This document shows, piece after piece, positions 52,951 through 61,228 of a stretch of 64,000 nt of DNA (within the stretch, counting starts at the first letter, position 1; each line of letters begins with the position of its first letter). Source of the DNA: an uncultured Collinsella sp. Lineage in GTDB: Bacteria > Actinomycetota > Coriobacteriia > Coriobacteriales > Coriobacteriaceae. The stretch is from assembly GCA_900544135.1 (NCBI GenBank), contig UQTU01000012.1:1-64000 (forward strand), written 5' to 3'. The notes below the pieces were generated by a model. That model worked only from the letters and a program-made list of their open reading frames with translations. It made no database searches and was not told the DNA's origin. The position numbers and the translations under genes were made by a program.

Positions 52951-54048
52951 ATGTCCTCGACCTTTGGCAACGTCTTGCACTTAAGCATCTTCGGCCAGTC
53001 GCACTCCCCCGCCATCGGCTGCTCACTCGATGGCATCCCGGCGGGCATCGCCGTGGACCAGGAGCAGCTGCAGGCCTTCCTTGACCGTCGCGCCCCCGGT
53101 CGCGACGAGACCGCAACCAAGCGCCGCGAGGCTGACGCCGCGCACATCATCGCCGGTGTTGTCGATGGACATACCACCGGCGCGCCCATCGCCGCGATTA
53201 TCGAGAACACCAACACGCGCTCCAAGGATTACTCCGAGCTGCGCCGCAAGCCCCGCCCCGGACATGCGGACTTCCCTGCGCGCGTGAAGTATCACAACAT
53301 GCACGATGTCGCCGGTGGCGGGCACTTCTCCGGCCGCCTAACGGCACCCCTGTGCATCGCCGGCGGCATTGCGCTGCAGGCACTCGAGGCCCGCGGCATT
53401 AAAGTAATGGCGCACGTCGCGCAGATCGGCGGCATCTCCGACCTGCCGATGGACGATATGGTCTATCGCGAGGCCGACCGCAAAGCGATCCTAACGAACG
53501 ATCTTCCTTGCATTGACGCCGCCGCAGCCGGCCGCATGCGTGAGGAGATCCTAGCCGCACGCGACGAACTCGACAGCATCGGCGGCATCGTGGAGTGCGG
53601 CATTTATGGGCTTCCCGCGGGCATCGGCGACCCCATGTTCGACGGCATCGAGAACCGCATCGCGCAAATGGCGTTTGGCATTCCCGCCGTAAAGGGCGTG
53701 GAGTTTGGCATGGGCTTTGCCGTGGCCGCCATGCGCGGCAGCGAGAACAATGATCCGTATCGCATCGATGCCGAGACGGGCGAGATCGAGGTCGAGTCCA
53801 ACAACGCCGGCGGCATCCTGGGCGGTATTTCGACCGGCGCGCCCGTCATGTGGCGCATGGCCGTAAAGCCGACGCCCTCCATTGGCCGCGAGCAGCAGAC
53901 GGTGGACATGGACGCTATGGAAAATGCCGAGCTCTCGGTCCACGGCCGCCACGATCCCTGCATCGTCCCCCGAGCTGTCCCCGTAGCCGAGGCAGCCGCC
54001 GCCCTTGCCATCTGGGACGCCCTCCTCGAAGACGCCGCCCAGCGCTAA
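52951..54048 (+). CDS. aroC: chorismate synthase
   Basis: Forms chorismate from EPSP with reduced FMN. The signatures GQSHSPAIGCSLDGIPAG, the RPGHADF segment and the later GRHDPCIVPRAVPVAEA are intact. The length is 365 residues. It begins one base after the aroA stop. Confidence 0.97.
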   Translation: MSSTFGNVLHLSIFGQSHSPAIGCSLDGIPAGIAVDQEQLQAFLDRRAPGRDETATKRREADAAHIIAGVVDGHTTGAPIAAIIENTNTRSKDYSELRRKPRPGHADFPARVKYHNMHDVAGGGHFSGRLTAPLCIAGGIALQALEARGIKVMAHVAQIGGISDLPMDDMVYREADRKAILTNDLPCIDAAAAGRMREEILAARDELDSIGGIVECGIYGLPAGIGDPMFDGIENRIAQMAFGIPAVKGVEFGMGFAVAAMRGSENNDPYRIDAETGEIEVESNNAGGILGGISTGAPVMWRMAVKPTPSIGREQQTVDMDAMENAELSVHGRHDPCIVPRAVPVAEAAAALAIWDALLEDAAQR

Positions 54049-54091
54049 CTACCCACCCCTCAACATCCCCCGACACGTGAAAGGGGTCTCC

Positions 54092-55237
54092 ATGGACCTT
54101 GCTGACATCCGCCAGGCCATCGATGGCATCGACACCACGCTCCTCAACAGCTTTGTCGAGCGCATGGACATTGCCACCGAGGTCGCCAAGTCAAAAATCG
54201 AAATGGGCAAGGCCGTCTTCGACCCCGCCCGTGAGCGCTCCAAGCTCAACGACCTCGCCAGCCGCGCGCCCGAGCGCTACGAGGCGCAGACCATCACCCT
54301 GTTCCGTCTCCTCATGAGCATGAGCAAGGCCGAGCAGCAGCGCTACATCAACGAGCTCAAGGGCATCACCGTCTCGCAAAAGGCCCACGCCACGGCTGCA
54401 GCCTCCGACACGCCCTTCCCTCAAACGGCCACCGTCGCCTGCCAGGGCGTCGAGGGCGCTTACAGCCAAATCGCCGCGTGCAAGCTCTTCGACGTGCCCG
54501 ACATCGCGTTTTTCGAGACCTTCGAGGGCGTCATGTGCGCCGTGCGCGACGGCTTCTGCGAGTTTGGCGTGCTGCCCATCGAGAACTCCACCGCCGGCTC
54601 GGTCAACGCCGTCTACGACCTGCTCGCCCAGTTCGACTTCCACATCGTGCGCTCGCTGCGCCTCAAGATCGACCACAACCTGCTCGTCAAGCCCTGCACC
54701 AAGCTCGCGGACGTGCACGAGGTCTACAGCCACGGCCAAGCCATTGCCCAGTGCGCCGGCTTTATCGAGGCCCACGACCTGCACGCCACCAAGTACCCCA
54801 ACACGGCCATGTCGGCCGAGATGGTCGCCAGCTCCGAGCGCACCGATGTCGCCGCCATCGCATCGCGCAGCTGCGCGGCGCTCTACGGCCTGGAGGTGCT
54901 GGAGCCCAACATTCAGGACTCGGACAACAACTACACGCGCTTTGTCGTCATCAGCCGCGAGCCGCGTGTCTACCCCGGTGCCAACCGCACTTCGCTCATG
55001 ATCACCACGGCCAACGAGCCGGGCGCTCTCTACCGCGTACTCGAGCGCTTCTATGCGCTCAACATCAACCTCATCAAGCTCGAGAGCCGCCCCATCCCCG
55101 GCCGCGACTTTGAGTTTATGTTCTACTTCGATCTGGACTGCCCCTTTGGCAGCAGGGCCCTCGACGACCTGCTCGATTCCATCGACGACGTGTGCGAGAG
55201 CTTTACCTACTTTGGCAGTTACACGGAGGTGATCTAG
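54092..55237 (+). CDS. pheA: bifunctional chorismate mutase / prephenate dehydratase
   Basis: Converts chorismate to prephenate and then phenylpyruvate. Residues 1-90 are an AroQ-type chorismate mutase (LADIRQAIDGIDTTLLNSFVER; the conserved R, K and E residues are visible). Prephenate dehydratase follows at about 110-285 (GVEGAYSQIAA, IENSTAGSVNAVYDLL). A C-terminal ACT domain (about 300-375) carries ESRP for Phe feedback. The ATG at 54092 has AAGGGG five bases upstream. A frame open from 54005 would overlap aroC. The length is 381 residues. Confidence 0.96.
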   Translation: MDLADIRQAIDGIDTTLLNSFVERMDIATEVAKSKIEMGKAVFDPARERSKLNDLASRAPERYEAQTITLFRLLMSMSKAEQQRYINELKGITVSQKAHATAAASDTPFPQTATVACQGVEGAYSQIAACKLFDVPDIAFFETFEGVMCAVRDGFCEFGVLPIENSTAGSVNAVYDLLAQFDFHIVRSLRLKIDHNLLVKPCTKLADVHEVYSHGQAIAQCAGFIEAHDLHATKYPNTAMSAEMVASSERTDVAAIASRSCAALYGLEVLEPNIQDSDNNYTRFVVISREPRVYPGANRTSLMITTANEPGALYRVLERFYALNINLIKLESRPIPGRDFEFMFYFDLDCPFGSRALDDLLDSIDDVCESFTYFGSYTEVI

Positions 55238-56488
55238 ATGACCGATGCCGCCGCAACCCGCCCCTACGGCGTGCTGGGCCGCGTGCTGGGCCACAGCTAC
55301 ACCCCGACCATCTACAAAGAGCTCGCGGGGCTCGAGTACGTGCGATTTGAGCGCGAGCCCGAGGACCTCCAGACCTTTATGACGGGCGACGAGTGGGAGG
55401 GCACCAACGTGACCATCCCCTACAAGCGCACCGTCATGGAATACCTGGACGAACTGAGCCCACTCGCCGAGCGCATGGGCAACGTCAACACCATCACACG
55501 CCTGCCTGACGGTCGCCTGCGTGGCGACAATACCGACTACTTCGGTTTCCAGTGTCTGGTCGAGGAGCTGGGCGTTGAGGTTGCCGGCAAAAAAGCCCTC
55601 GTGCTCGGTGCCACCGGTGGCGCGGGCACTACGGCCAGCATGGTGCTCGGCGATCTGGGCGCCACCGTCGTGCCCGTGGGCCGCACGAGCGAGGTCAACT
55701 ACGGCAACATCGCGCAGCAATCCGATACCGCGTTGCTCGTCAACTGCACGCCCGCCGGTATGTTCCCCCACTGCCCCGACGCGCCTTGCACGCTCGAGGG
55801 CCTCGACGCGCTCGAGGGCGTCATCGACATCGTCTACAACCCCGCCCGTACGGGCCTGATGCTCGAGGCCGAGCGTCGCGGCATACCCTGCATCGGCGGC
55901 CTGCTCATGCTTGTGGCACAAGCAGCACAGGCTGTCGAGCGCTACACCGGTCAGATTACACCGCGTGAGCGCATCCTAGATGTGACGGAGCGGCTGTCCC
56001 ACCGCGAGCAGAATATCGCGCTGATTGGCATGCCGGGTTCGGGCAAGACCCGTGTAGGCGAGCAGATCGCCCAGCTCACGGGCCGCGAGCACATCGACCT
56101 CGATCGCGCCCTCGAGGAGCGCCTGGGGATGCCCTGCGCCGACTATATCGTCGAGCGCGGCGAGGCGGCCTTCCGCGAGCAGGAAACGGCGGCGCTGGCC
56201 GACATCTCCAAGCGTAGTAGCCTGGTGCTTTCCACGGGCGGCGGCGTGGTCACGCACGACGAAAACTATCCGCTGCTGCACCAGAACAGCCAGATCGTGA
56301 TGCTCAACCGCAAGCTCGAAGAGCTCGCCCACAAGGGCCGCCCCATCACCGCCCGCGACGGTATCGACAAGCTAGCCGAGCAGCGCATGCCGCGCTACCG
56401 CGCCTGGGCCGACTACATCATCGACTCACGCGACTGCGCCGCCAACACCGCCCAGGCCCTCCTCGACACCCTCCCACCCGCTCTCTAA
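55238..56488 (+). CDS. aroEK: fused shikimate dehydrogenase - shikimate kinase
   Basis: One 416-residue protein with two enzymes. Residues 1 to about 255 are shikimate dehydrogenase: the catalytic Lys is K63 in NVTIPYK, the Asp is D100 in DNTDYFG, and the NADP loop is GATGGAGTTAS. The shikimate loop reads GHSYTPTIY, where the usual Ser-Pro is Thr-Pro. Residues about 258-416 are shikimate kinase: Walker A GMPGSGKT (264-271), D287-x-D289, GGG 334-336 and the lid Arg in GRP (366-369). The steps are consecutive in the pathway. It follows pheA with no gap. Confidence 0.95.
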   Translation: MTDAAATRPYGVLGRVLGHSYTPTIYKELAGLEYVRFEREPEDLQTFMTGDEWEGTNVTIPYKRTVMEYLDELSPLAERMGNVNTITRLPDGRLRGDNTDYFGFQCLVEELGVEVAGKKALVLGATGGAGTTASMVLGDLGATVVPVGRTSEVNYGNIAQQSDTALLVNCTPAGMFPHCPDAPCTLEGLDALEGVIDIVYNPARTGLMLEAERRGIPCIGGLLMLVAQAAQAVERYTGQITPRERILDVTERLSHREQNIALIGMPGSGKTRVGEQIAQLTGREHIDLDRALEERLGMPCADYIVERGEAAFREQETAALADISKRSSLVLSTGGGVVTHDENYPLLHQNSQIVMLNRKLEELAHKGRPITARDGIDKLAEQRMPRYRAWADYIIDSRDCAANTAQALLDTLPPAL

Positions 56489-56490
56489 CC

Positions 56491-56531
56491 AAAACCACCA
56501 CAAAGGGGACAGGCACCTTTGTGGTGGTTTT
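56491..56531 (+). terminator. perfect 16-bp inverted repeat between aroEK and aroQ
   Basis: Arms 56491-56506 and 56516-56531 pair perfectly around the nine-base loop GGACAGGCA. It ends in TTTT on the plus strand and begins with AAAA, so it could terminate in both directions. aroQ starts 21 bases later. The loop and neighbouring GG recall short GGGGACAGG elements linked to REP-like repeats. Confidence 0.65.
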
Positions 56532-56552
56532 CGAATCGCAAAGGAAGCAACC

Positions 56553-56990
56553 ATGAAAGCACTCGTTATCAACGGCCCCAACCTCAACATGCTCGGTATT
56601 CGCGAGCCGGGCATCTACGGCAGCGACAACTACGACCGTCTGGTCCAGATCTGCCAGGAAGCGGGCGCCTCACAGGGCTTCGACGAGATCGAGGTCTTCC
56701 AGTCTAACCACGAGGGCAGCATCGTCGACAAGATCCAGGAGGCCTACGGCAAGGTCGACGGCATCGTCATCAACCCGGCGGCATACACGCATACGAGCGT
56801 GGCGATCCTCGACGCCCTCAAGGCCGTCGCCATCCCTGCCGTCGAGGTACACATCAGCGCCGTAGAGACGCGCGAGGACTTCCGCCAAGTAAGCTATGCC
56901 CGCCTGGCCTGCTTCGCCACCATCACCGGCGAGGGCCTCCAGGGCTACGCCCACGCGCTGGAGCTGTTGAAAGAGCATCTGCTACACTAA
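56553..56990 (+). CDS. aroQ: 3-dehydroquinate dehydratase, type II
   Basis: Dehydrates 3-dehydroquinate in the third shikimate step. The sequence LVINGPNLNMLGIREPGIYG, the catalytic Tyr in that segment, the FQSNHEGSIVDKIQ motif and IPAVEVHISAVETREDFRQ (HxSN-type loop) identify the dodecameric type II enzyme. The length is 145 residues. The hairpin before it suggests reduced or separate expression from the rest of the operon. Confidence 0.97.
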   Translation: MKALVINGPNLNMLGIREPGIYGSDNYDRLVQICQEAGASQGFDEIEVFQSNHEGSIVDKIQEAYGKVDGIVINPAAYTHTSVAILDALKAVAIPAVEVHISAVETREDFRQVSYARLACFATITGEGLQGYAHALELLKEHLLH

Positions 56991-57068
56991 CCCCTGGGGG
57001 AAATGAGTCAGAAAGGTTTGTCCCTAAACTAAAGTAACTGTCCAATTGACATACAAAGGAGCATATCC
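56991..57068. other. short intergenic region with a GTCCC motif
   Basis: CCCCTGGGGG directly follows the aroQ stop. Further on lies AGGTTTGTCCCTAAACT, which resembles the GTCCC core of the repeats near 20.4 and 28.4 kb. A TTGACA hexamer at 57047-57052 has no matching -10 box before glf. Confidence 0.35.
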
Positions 57069-58193
57069 ATGTCCCAGTACGATTACCTTGTCGTCGGTGC
57101 CGGCCTTTCGGGCGCCGTCTTTGCCAATGCCGCCAAGCGCGCCGGCAAGTCGGTCCTGGTCATCGATCGCCGCGATCACATTGCCGGCAACATCTACACC
57201 GAGGACGTCGAGGGCATCCAGGTGCACCGCTACGGCGCGCATATCTTCCACACTTCCATGAAGGATGTCTGGGACTACGTCAACCGCTTCGCCGAGTTCA
57301 ACAACTACGTCAACTCGCCGGTAGCCAACTTCCACGGCAACATGTACAACATGCCCTTCAATATGAACACCTTCGCCAAGATGTGGCCGGGCGTCGTCAC
57401 GCCGGCGGACGCCAAGGCCAAGATCGCCGAGCAGGTGGCCGCCGAGAACATCGGCGAGCCGCAGAACCTCGAGGAGCAGGCACTGTCGCTCGTCGGCCGC
57501 GACATCTTCGAGACGCTCGTGAAGGGTTACACCGAGAAGCAGTGGGGCCGCGACTGCAAGGACCTGCCCGCGAGCATCATCAAGCGCCTCCCCTGCCGCT
57601 TTACCTACGACAACAACTATTTCAACGACCGCTACCAGGGCATCCCCATGGGCGGCTACACCAAGATGGTCGCTAACATGCTCGAGGGCGTCGAGGTGCG
57701 CTGCGGCGTGGAATACAAGGAGCTGATCGCCGCCGAGCCCGATATCGCCGCCAAGACGATCTACTGCGGCCCCATCGACGCGTTCTACGACTTTAAGCTG
57801 GGCACGCTCGAGTACCGCAGCCTGCGCTTTGAGACCGAGACCCTCGACGAGCAGGACCACCAGGGCGTGGCCGTGGTCAACTACACCGAGCGCGAGATCC
57901 CCTACACGCGCATCATCGAGCACAAGCACTTTGAGTTCGGCACGCAGGACAAGACCGTCATCACGCGCGAGTACCCGGCCGACTGGAAGCCCGGCGACGA
58001 GCCCTACTACCCCATCAACGACGCCAAGAACGAGGCCCTGTACAAGCAGTACGAGGAGCTGGCGGCGCAGGAGGGCGACGTGATCTTTGCCGGTCGCCTG
58101 GGCGGCTACAAGTACTACGACATGGACAAGGCCATCGCCGCCGCCTTCGAGCTCGTCCGCAACGAGCTGGGCGTGGAGCCGACTGAGGCGTAA
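57069..58193 (+). CDS. glf: UDP-galactopyranose mutase
   Basis: Flavoenzyme interconverting UDP-galactopyranose and UDP-galactofuranose, the donor for galactofuranose polymers. The FAD-binding YLVVGAGLSGAVFANAAKRAGK is followed by RRDHIAGNIYTED, the substrate segment HRYGAHIFHTS, and GYTEKQWGRD. The length is 374 residues. A GlfT2-like galactofuranosyltransferase lies 4 kb downstream, which makes a Galf-containing surface polymer likely. Confidence 0.97.
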   Translation: MSQYDYLVVGAGLSGAVFANAAKRAGKSVLVIDRRDHIAGNIYTEDVEGIQVHRYGAHIFHTSMKDVWDYVNRFAEFNNYVNSPVANFHGNMYNMPFNMNTFAKMWPGVVTPADAKAKIAEQVAAENIGEPQNLEEQALSLVGRDIFETLVKGYTEKQWGRDCKDLPASIIKRLPCRFTYDNNYFNDRYQGIPMGGYTKMVANMLEGVEVRCGVEYKELIAAEPDIAAKTIYCGPIDAFYDFKLGTLEYRSLRFETETLDEQDHQGVAVVNYTEREIPYTRIIEHKHFEFGTQDKTVITREYPADWKPGDEPYYPINDAKNEALYKQYEELAAQEGDVIFAGRLGGYKYYDMDKAIAAAFELVRNELGVEPTEA

Positions 58194-58235
58194 GAGCCCA
58201 ACAGCCAAAGGCTGATAGCCATTCTGGGATGTAGA

Positions 58236-58266
58236 AAGTCCGGTGCAGCATCGCTGCACCGGACTT
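58236..58266. terminator. bidirectional hairpin after glf
   Basis: A perfect 14-bp stem (58236-58249 with 58253-58266) with a three-base loop. ATTGTT follows on the plus strand and TCTAC after TT on the minus strand. Confidence 0.65.
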
Positions 58267-58299
58267 ATTGTTGAGGGAGCACTGCACGCGCACGCGTCC

Positions 58300-58333
58300 C
58301 AAAAAGCAAAGACCCGGCATTATACCGGGTCTT
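58300..58333 (-). terminator. terminator of tRNA-Arg(TCT)
   Basis: An eight-bp stem (58310-58317 with 58325-58332) is followed on the minus strand by TTGCTTTTT. It lies 12 bases past the tRNA end. Confidence 0.75.
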
Positions 58334-58344
58334 CAAAAACTCTC

Positions 58345-58421
58345 TGGTGCTCCATGGCGGATTCGAACCGTCGACCTTGGGATTAGAAGTCCCCTGCTCT
58401 ATCCAACTGAGCTAATGGAGC
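58345..58421 (-). tRNA. tRNA-Arg, anticodon TCT
   Basis: Seventy-seven nt with encoded CCA. The acceptor GCTCCAT pairs with ATGGAGC. The anticodon stem GGGGA/TCCCA has loop CTTCTAA, and the T arm GACGG/CCGCC (one A-C mismatch) carries TTCGAAT. It reads AGA and AGG codons. A TATAAT hexamer about 40 bases upstream (58465-58474 region) may be its -10 box. Confidence 0.95.
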
Positions 58422-58474
58422 ATAAAGCCGGGCGTCCAAGCGGGTGCAAGTTCACACGGCCAATAAATTATAAC

Positions 58475-59242
58475 CTACTTGAACTGGTCGTGGTACGCCT
58501 TGCAGACCTCGGCCACGGGACCATCCATGCGCAGGTCACCCTTCTCGATCCACACGGCACGTTGGCAAATGCGCTCAACCTGCTCCATGGAGTGAGAAAC
58601 GAACAAGACCGTGACGTCGCCACTCTCAATAAAGTGCTGAATACGGCGCTCGCATTTCTGCTGGAAAAAGACATCGCCAACAGAAAGCGTCTCATCAACG
58701 ATGAGAATATCGGGCTCGGTAATCGTAGCGATAGCAAAGGCGATACGCGCGACCATACCCGACGAGAAGTTCTTCAAGGGCATGTCAACGAAGTCTTTAA
58801 GCTCGGCGAACTCAATAATCTCGTCAAAACTAGCGTCAATAAACTCCTTGGTATAGCCAAGCAGCGCACCGTTCAGATAGATGTTCTCACGAGCCGTAAG
58901 CTCCGGGTCAAAGCCAGCACCAAGCTCAATCAGCGGCGCAATATTGCCGTGAACCTTAACCTCACCTTCGCTGGGCTCCAAAACGCCAGCGATGATCTTG
59001 AGCATCGTAGACTTGCCGGAACCGTTAGTACCAACAAGGCCAATGACCTCGCCGCGATGCACATCAAATGAAATGTGCTTAAGCGCACGGAATTCCTCAA
59101 AGAACAGCTCATGTTTTGCGAGCTTAATAAAATACTCTTTGAGGTTCGTAAGCGACTCGGACGCCATGTTAAAGATCATGGTGACGTCTTTGACCTCAAC
59201 AGCAAGGGGCTGCTTGCTGTAATCAATAGCAGATTCAGTCAT
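58475..59242 (-). CDS. ABC transporter ATP-binding protein for polysaccharide export (Wzt/TagH type)
   Basis: Nucleotide-binding subunit of an ABC-2 exporter. Walker A GTNGSGKST (about residue 62), signature NFSSGMVARIAFAIA and Walker B ILIVDETLSVGD are intact. It lacks the C-terminal carbohydrate-binding domain of O-antigen Wzt proteins. The ATG at 59242 has AGGAG seven bases upstream. The length is 255 residues. It lies 12 bases after its permease partner. Galactofuranose genes nearby suggest it exports a lipid-linked galactan-like polymer. Confidence 0.9.
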   Translation of the reverse strand: MTESAIDYSKQPLAVEVKDVTMIFNMASESLTNLKEYFIKLAKHELFFEEFRALKHISFDVHRGEVIGLVGTNGSGKSTMLKIIAGVLEPSEGEVKVHGNIAPLIELGAGFDPELTARENIYLNGALLGYTKEFIDASFDEIIEFAELKDFVDMPLKNFSSGMVARIAFAIATITEPDILIVDETLSVGDVFFQQKCERRIQHFIESGDVTVLFVSHSMEQVERICQRAVWIEKGDLRMDGPVAEVCKAYHDQFK

Positions 59243-59254
59243 AAACAGCACTCC

Positions 59255-60100
59255 TTAGATGTAGAGGATAAACTTGTGCTCGGTCTTGTGAAAGACGGCG
59301 TAACCAATAGCAAGAGCAAGAATAGCCCAAACAACACACAGCCCAAAGGTAAGCGCAGAAGGCACGGTATTAAACAGGAAGATATCACGCATAAACTGGA
59401 GGTAGTTGTACATGGGATTCACAACCACAAGGACCTGGATCCAATGTGCCATTTGGCTAATGAAGTCGGTTGTCCAGAAAATCGGCGTCAGATACATCCA
59501 GGCCGTGATAACAACGGTCCACAGGTGCATAACATCGCGGAAAAAAACCGCCAGCGCAGACAGCATCATGCCCAAGCCCATGCAGAAACACATGAGCAGG
59601 AGCAAGCAAACCGGCAGCAGAATTAAATGCCAGGTGGGAAGCACGTGGAACCAAAGCATAACCAAGGCGACGGCAACCAAAGAGAAGGCGAAGTTAACGA
59701 GCGAGAACAGCACCTTCTGCACCGGAAAGACCCAACGGTGCACCTTAACCTTCTTAAGCAGAGAGGAAGCCCAAATGATGGACATAAGCGCTTGGTTCGT
59801 CGACTCGGACATGACAGAGAACGTCACGTTACCGACGATCAAGTAAAGCGGATACATTTCGGGCGTAATAGAACCATTGCGACCTTGCGCGAAGATTGTC
59901 GAAAACACGATCGACATAACAACCATCATCAGCAGCGGGTTAAGCACGGACCATGCCACGCCCAGAACACTGCGACGATATTTGATCTTAAAATCTTTCG
60001 TGACAAGCTGCTTAAGAATGAACTTGTCCTTTTCAAAATCATTTTTTGCGTGAGAGGCCGGTTTAGCCACCGCTTTCTGACTCTCTACGTTGTCAGCCAC
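59255..60100 (-). CDS. ABC-2 type polysaccharide/polyol phosphate export permease (Wzm/TagG type)
   Basis: Membrane subunit of the exporter. A cytosolic N-terminus of about 45 residues is followed by VLGVAWSVLNPLLMMVVM and six hydrophobic helices; FWTTDFISQM and VVNPMYNYLQFMRDIF are typical of the family. GTG at 60100 was chosen because AAGGAG lies seven bases before it. The length is 281 residues. It is divergent from the GT2 gene. Confidence 0.92.
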   Translation of the reverse strand: MADNVESQKAVAKPASHAKNDFEKDKFILKQLVTKDFKIKYRRSVLGVAWSVLNPLLMMVVMSIVFSTIFAQGRNGSITPEMYPLYLIVGNVTFSVMSESTNQALMSIIWASSLLKKVKVHRWVFPVQKVLFSLVNFAFSLVAVALVMLWFHVLPTWHLILLPVCLLLLMCFCMGLGMMLSALAVFFRDVMHLWTVVITAWMYLTPIFWTTDFISQMAHWIQVLVVVNPMYNYLQFMRDIFLFNTVPSALTFGLCVVWAILALAIGYAVFHKTEHKFILYI

Positions 60101-60137
60101 GGACCATCTCCTTGTCTCGTAAAACATAACAGTGGAA

Positions 60138-60143
60138 AGTATA
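60138..60143 (-). promoter_or_regulatory. -10 box of the exporter operon
   Basis: TATACT on the minus strand, followed by TTCC, 38 bases before the GTG start. The -35 region (near TTATCG) is weak. Confidence 0.45.
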
Positions 60144-60222
60144 GCCCTCCCACGTTGACGATAACTCACCGCAACAAATCTGGAAAACTAACCCATATCT
60201 AATCAAAGGGGCAGACGATAGG

Positions 60223-60228
60223 TATACT
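60223..60228 (+). promoter_or_regulatory. -10 box of the GT2 gene
   Basis: TATACT followed by TTCG, 34 bases before the ATG. No good -35 hexamer is seen. The divergent exporter promoter has the same TATACTTTC block, which may reflect a shared control. Confidence 0.45.
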
Positions 60229-60261
60229 TTCGACCCGTTGATTCATTAAAGGAGGTCCTAC

Positions 60262-61191
60262 ATGGACTATTCGAATACCGTCGTCATAATCCCCTGCTAC
60301 AACGAAGCGCTAACGATTGGCAAAGTTGTCGACGATTTTCATCGAGAGTTACCCGGTGCAACCGTCTTTGTATATGACAACAACTCGTCTGATGGCACTT
60401 CGCAAATCGCCAAGCAGCACGGTGCCACGGTGCGCCACGAGCCCAGACAGGGCAAAGGCAACGTGTGCCGCCAAATGTTCCGTGATGTCGACGCCGAATG
60501 CTATCTAATGGTTGATGGAGACGACACTTACCCCGCCGAGGCGGCAAAGGCGCTTTGCGAGCCCATCCTTAACGGCGAAGCCGATATGACCGTTGGCGAT
60601 CGCCTGTCAAACGGCACCTATGCCGAAGAGAACAAGAGGGCCTTCCACGGCTTTGGCAACAATCTTGTTCGCGCCATGATCAAGTGGATTTACGGCTACA
60701 GCTTTGACGACGTGATGACCGGCTACCGAGCCATGAGCAGACCCTTCGTCAAGACCTTCCCCGTTTTGAGCGAGGGCTTCCAGATTGAGACCGAGCTCTC
60801 CATCCACGCTGTCGATCACCGCTGGCGAATTAAAGACGTGCCGGTGGAGTATCGCGATCGGCCCGCAGGCTCCGAGTCCAAGCTCAACACCGTTAGCGAC
60901 GGCATCAAGGTCATCGCAATGATTGGAACGCTCTTTAAAGACTATCGTCCGCTCAAGTTCTTTACCCTTATAGCGCTCATCTTCGCCATCATAGGCCTTG
61001 CCCTCGGAATTCCAATTGTTGTGGAGTACTTCCAAACCGGCTTAGTCCCCCGCTTCCCCACGGCCATACTTGCGGCCTCATTCATGTTCCTGTGTGGGTT
61101 GAGCCTAGCAACGGGACTAATCCTCGACTCAGTTGCAAAAGTCGAAAGAAAACAATGGGAGTTACAAGCCTATAAAACCTATTCAAAATAA
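60262..61191 (+). CDS. family 2 glycosyltransferase, polyprenyl-phosphate type (DPM1-like)
   Basis: GT-A enzyme of the dolichol-phosphate mannosyltransferase-like group. VVIIPCYNEALTIGKVVDDF opens the fold, DNNSSDGT binds the nucleotide, and DGDDTYP is the metal-binding DxD-like motif. MTGYRAMSRPF follows. Two C-terminal membrane helices (about 232-255 and 268-290) anchor it. Such enzymes charge polyprenyl phosphate with a sugar for later transfer. The ATG at 60262 has AAAGGAGG six bases upstream. The sugar is unknown. The length is 309 residues. Confidence 0.88.
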   Translation: MDYSNTVVIIPCYNEALTIGKVVDDFHRELPGATVFVYDNNSSDGTSQIAKQHGATVRHEPRQGKGNVCRQMFRDVDAECYLMVDGDDTYPAEAAKALCEPILNGEADMTVGDRLSNGTYAEENKRAFHGFGNNLVRAMIKWIYGYSFDDVMTGYRAMSRPFVKTFPVLSEGFQIETELSIHAVDHRWRIKDVPVEYRDRPAGSESKLNTVSDGIKVIAMIGTLFKDYRPLKFFTLIALIFAIIGLALGIPIVVEYFQTGLVPRFPTAILAASFMFLCGLSLATGLILDSVAKVERKQWELQAYKTYSK

Positions 61192-61228
61192 GAAGAGGTC
61201 CGGACTTAATCCGGACCTCTTCTTATTT
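61186..61228. terminator. bidirectional terminator between convergent genes
   Basis: A perfect 19-bp stem (61186-61204 with 61210-61228) with a five-base loop. The arms contain the TAA stop codons of both flanking genes. A/T-rich stem ends supply a U-tract in both directions. Confidence 0.9.

Noticed and set aside
54005..54091. N-terminal extension of pheA
   Set aside because: The 29 extra codons overlap the aroC end and read as low-complexity Pro/Ser. The ATG at 54092 has a good ribosome binding site and matches the start of the chorismate mutase fold.
54191..55921. A 576-codon open frame opposite pheA and aroEK
   Set aside because: Antisense to identified genes, and its sequence resembles no protein family.
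58345..58421. Genomic island boundary at tRNA-Arg(TCT)
   Set aside because: No integrase and no duplicated tRNA 3' end is seen in the next 5.6 kb. The neighbouring glycan genes read like normal chromosomal content, though the region past 64 kb is not visible.
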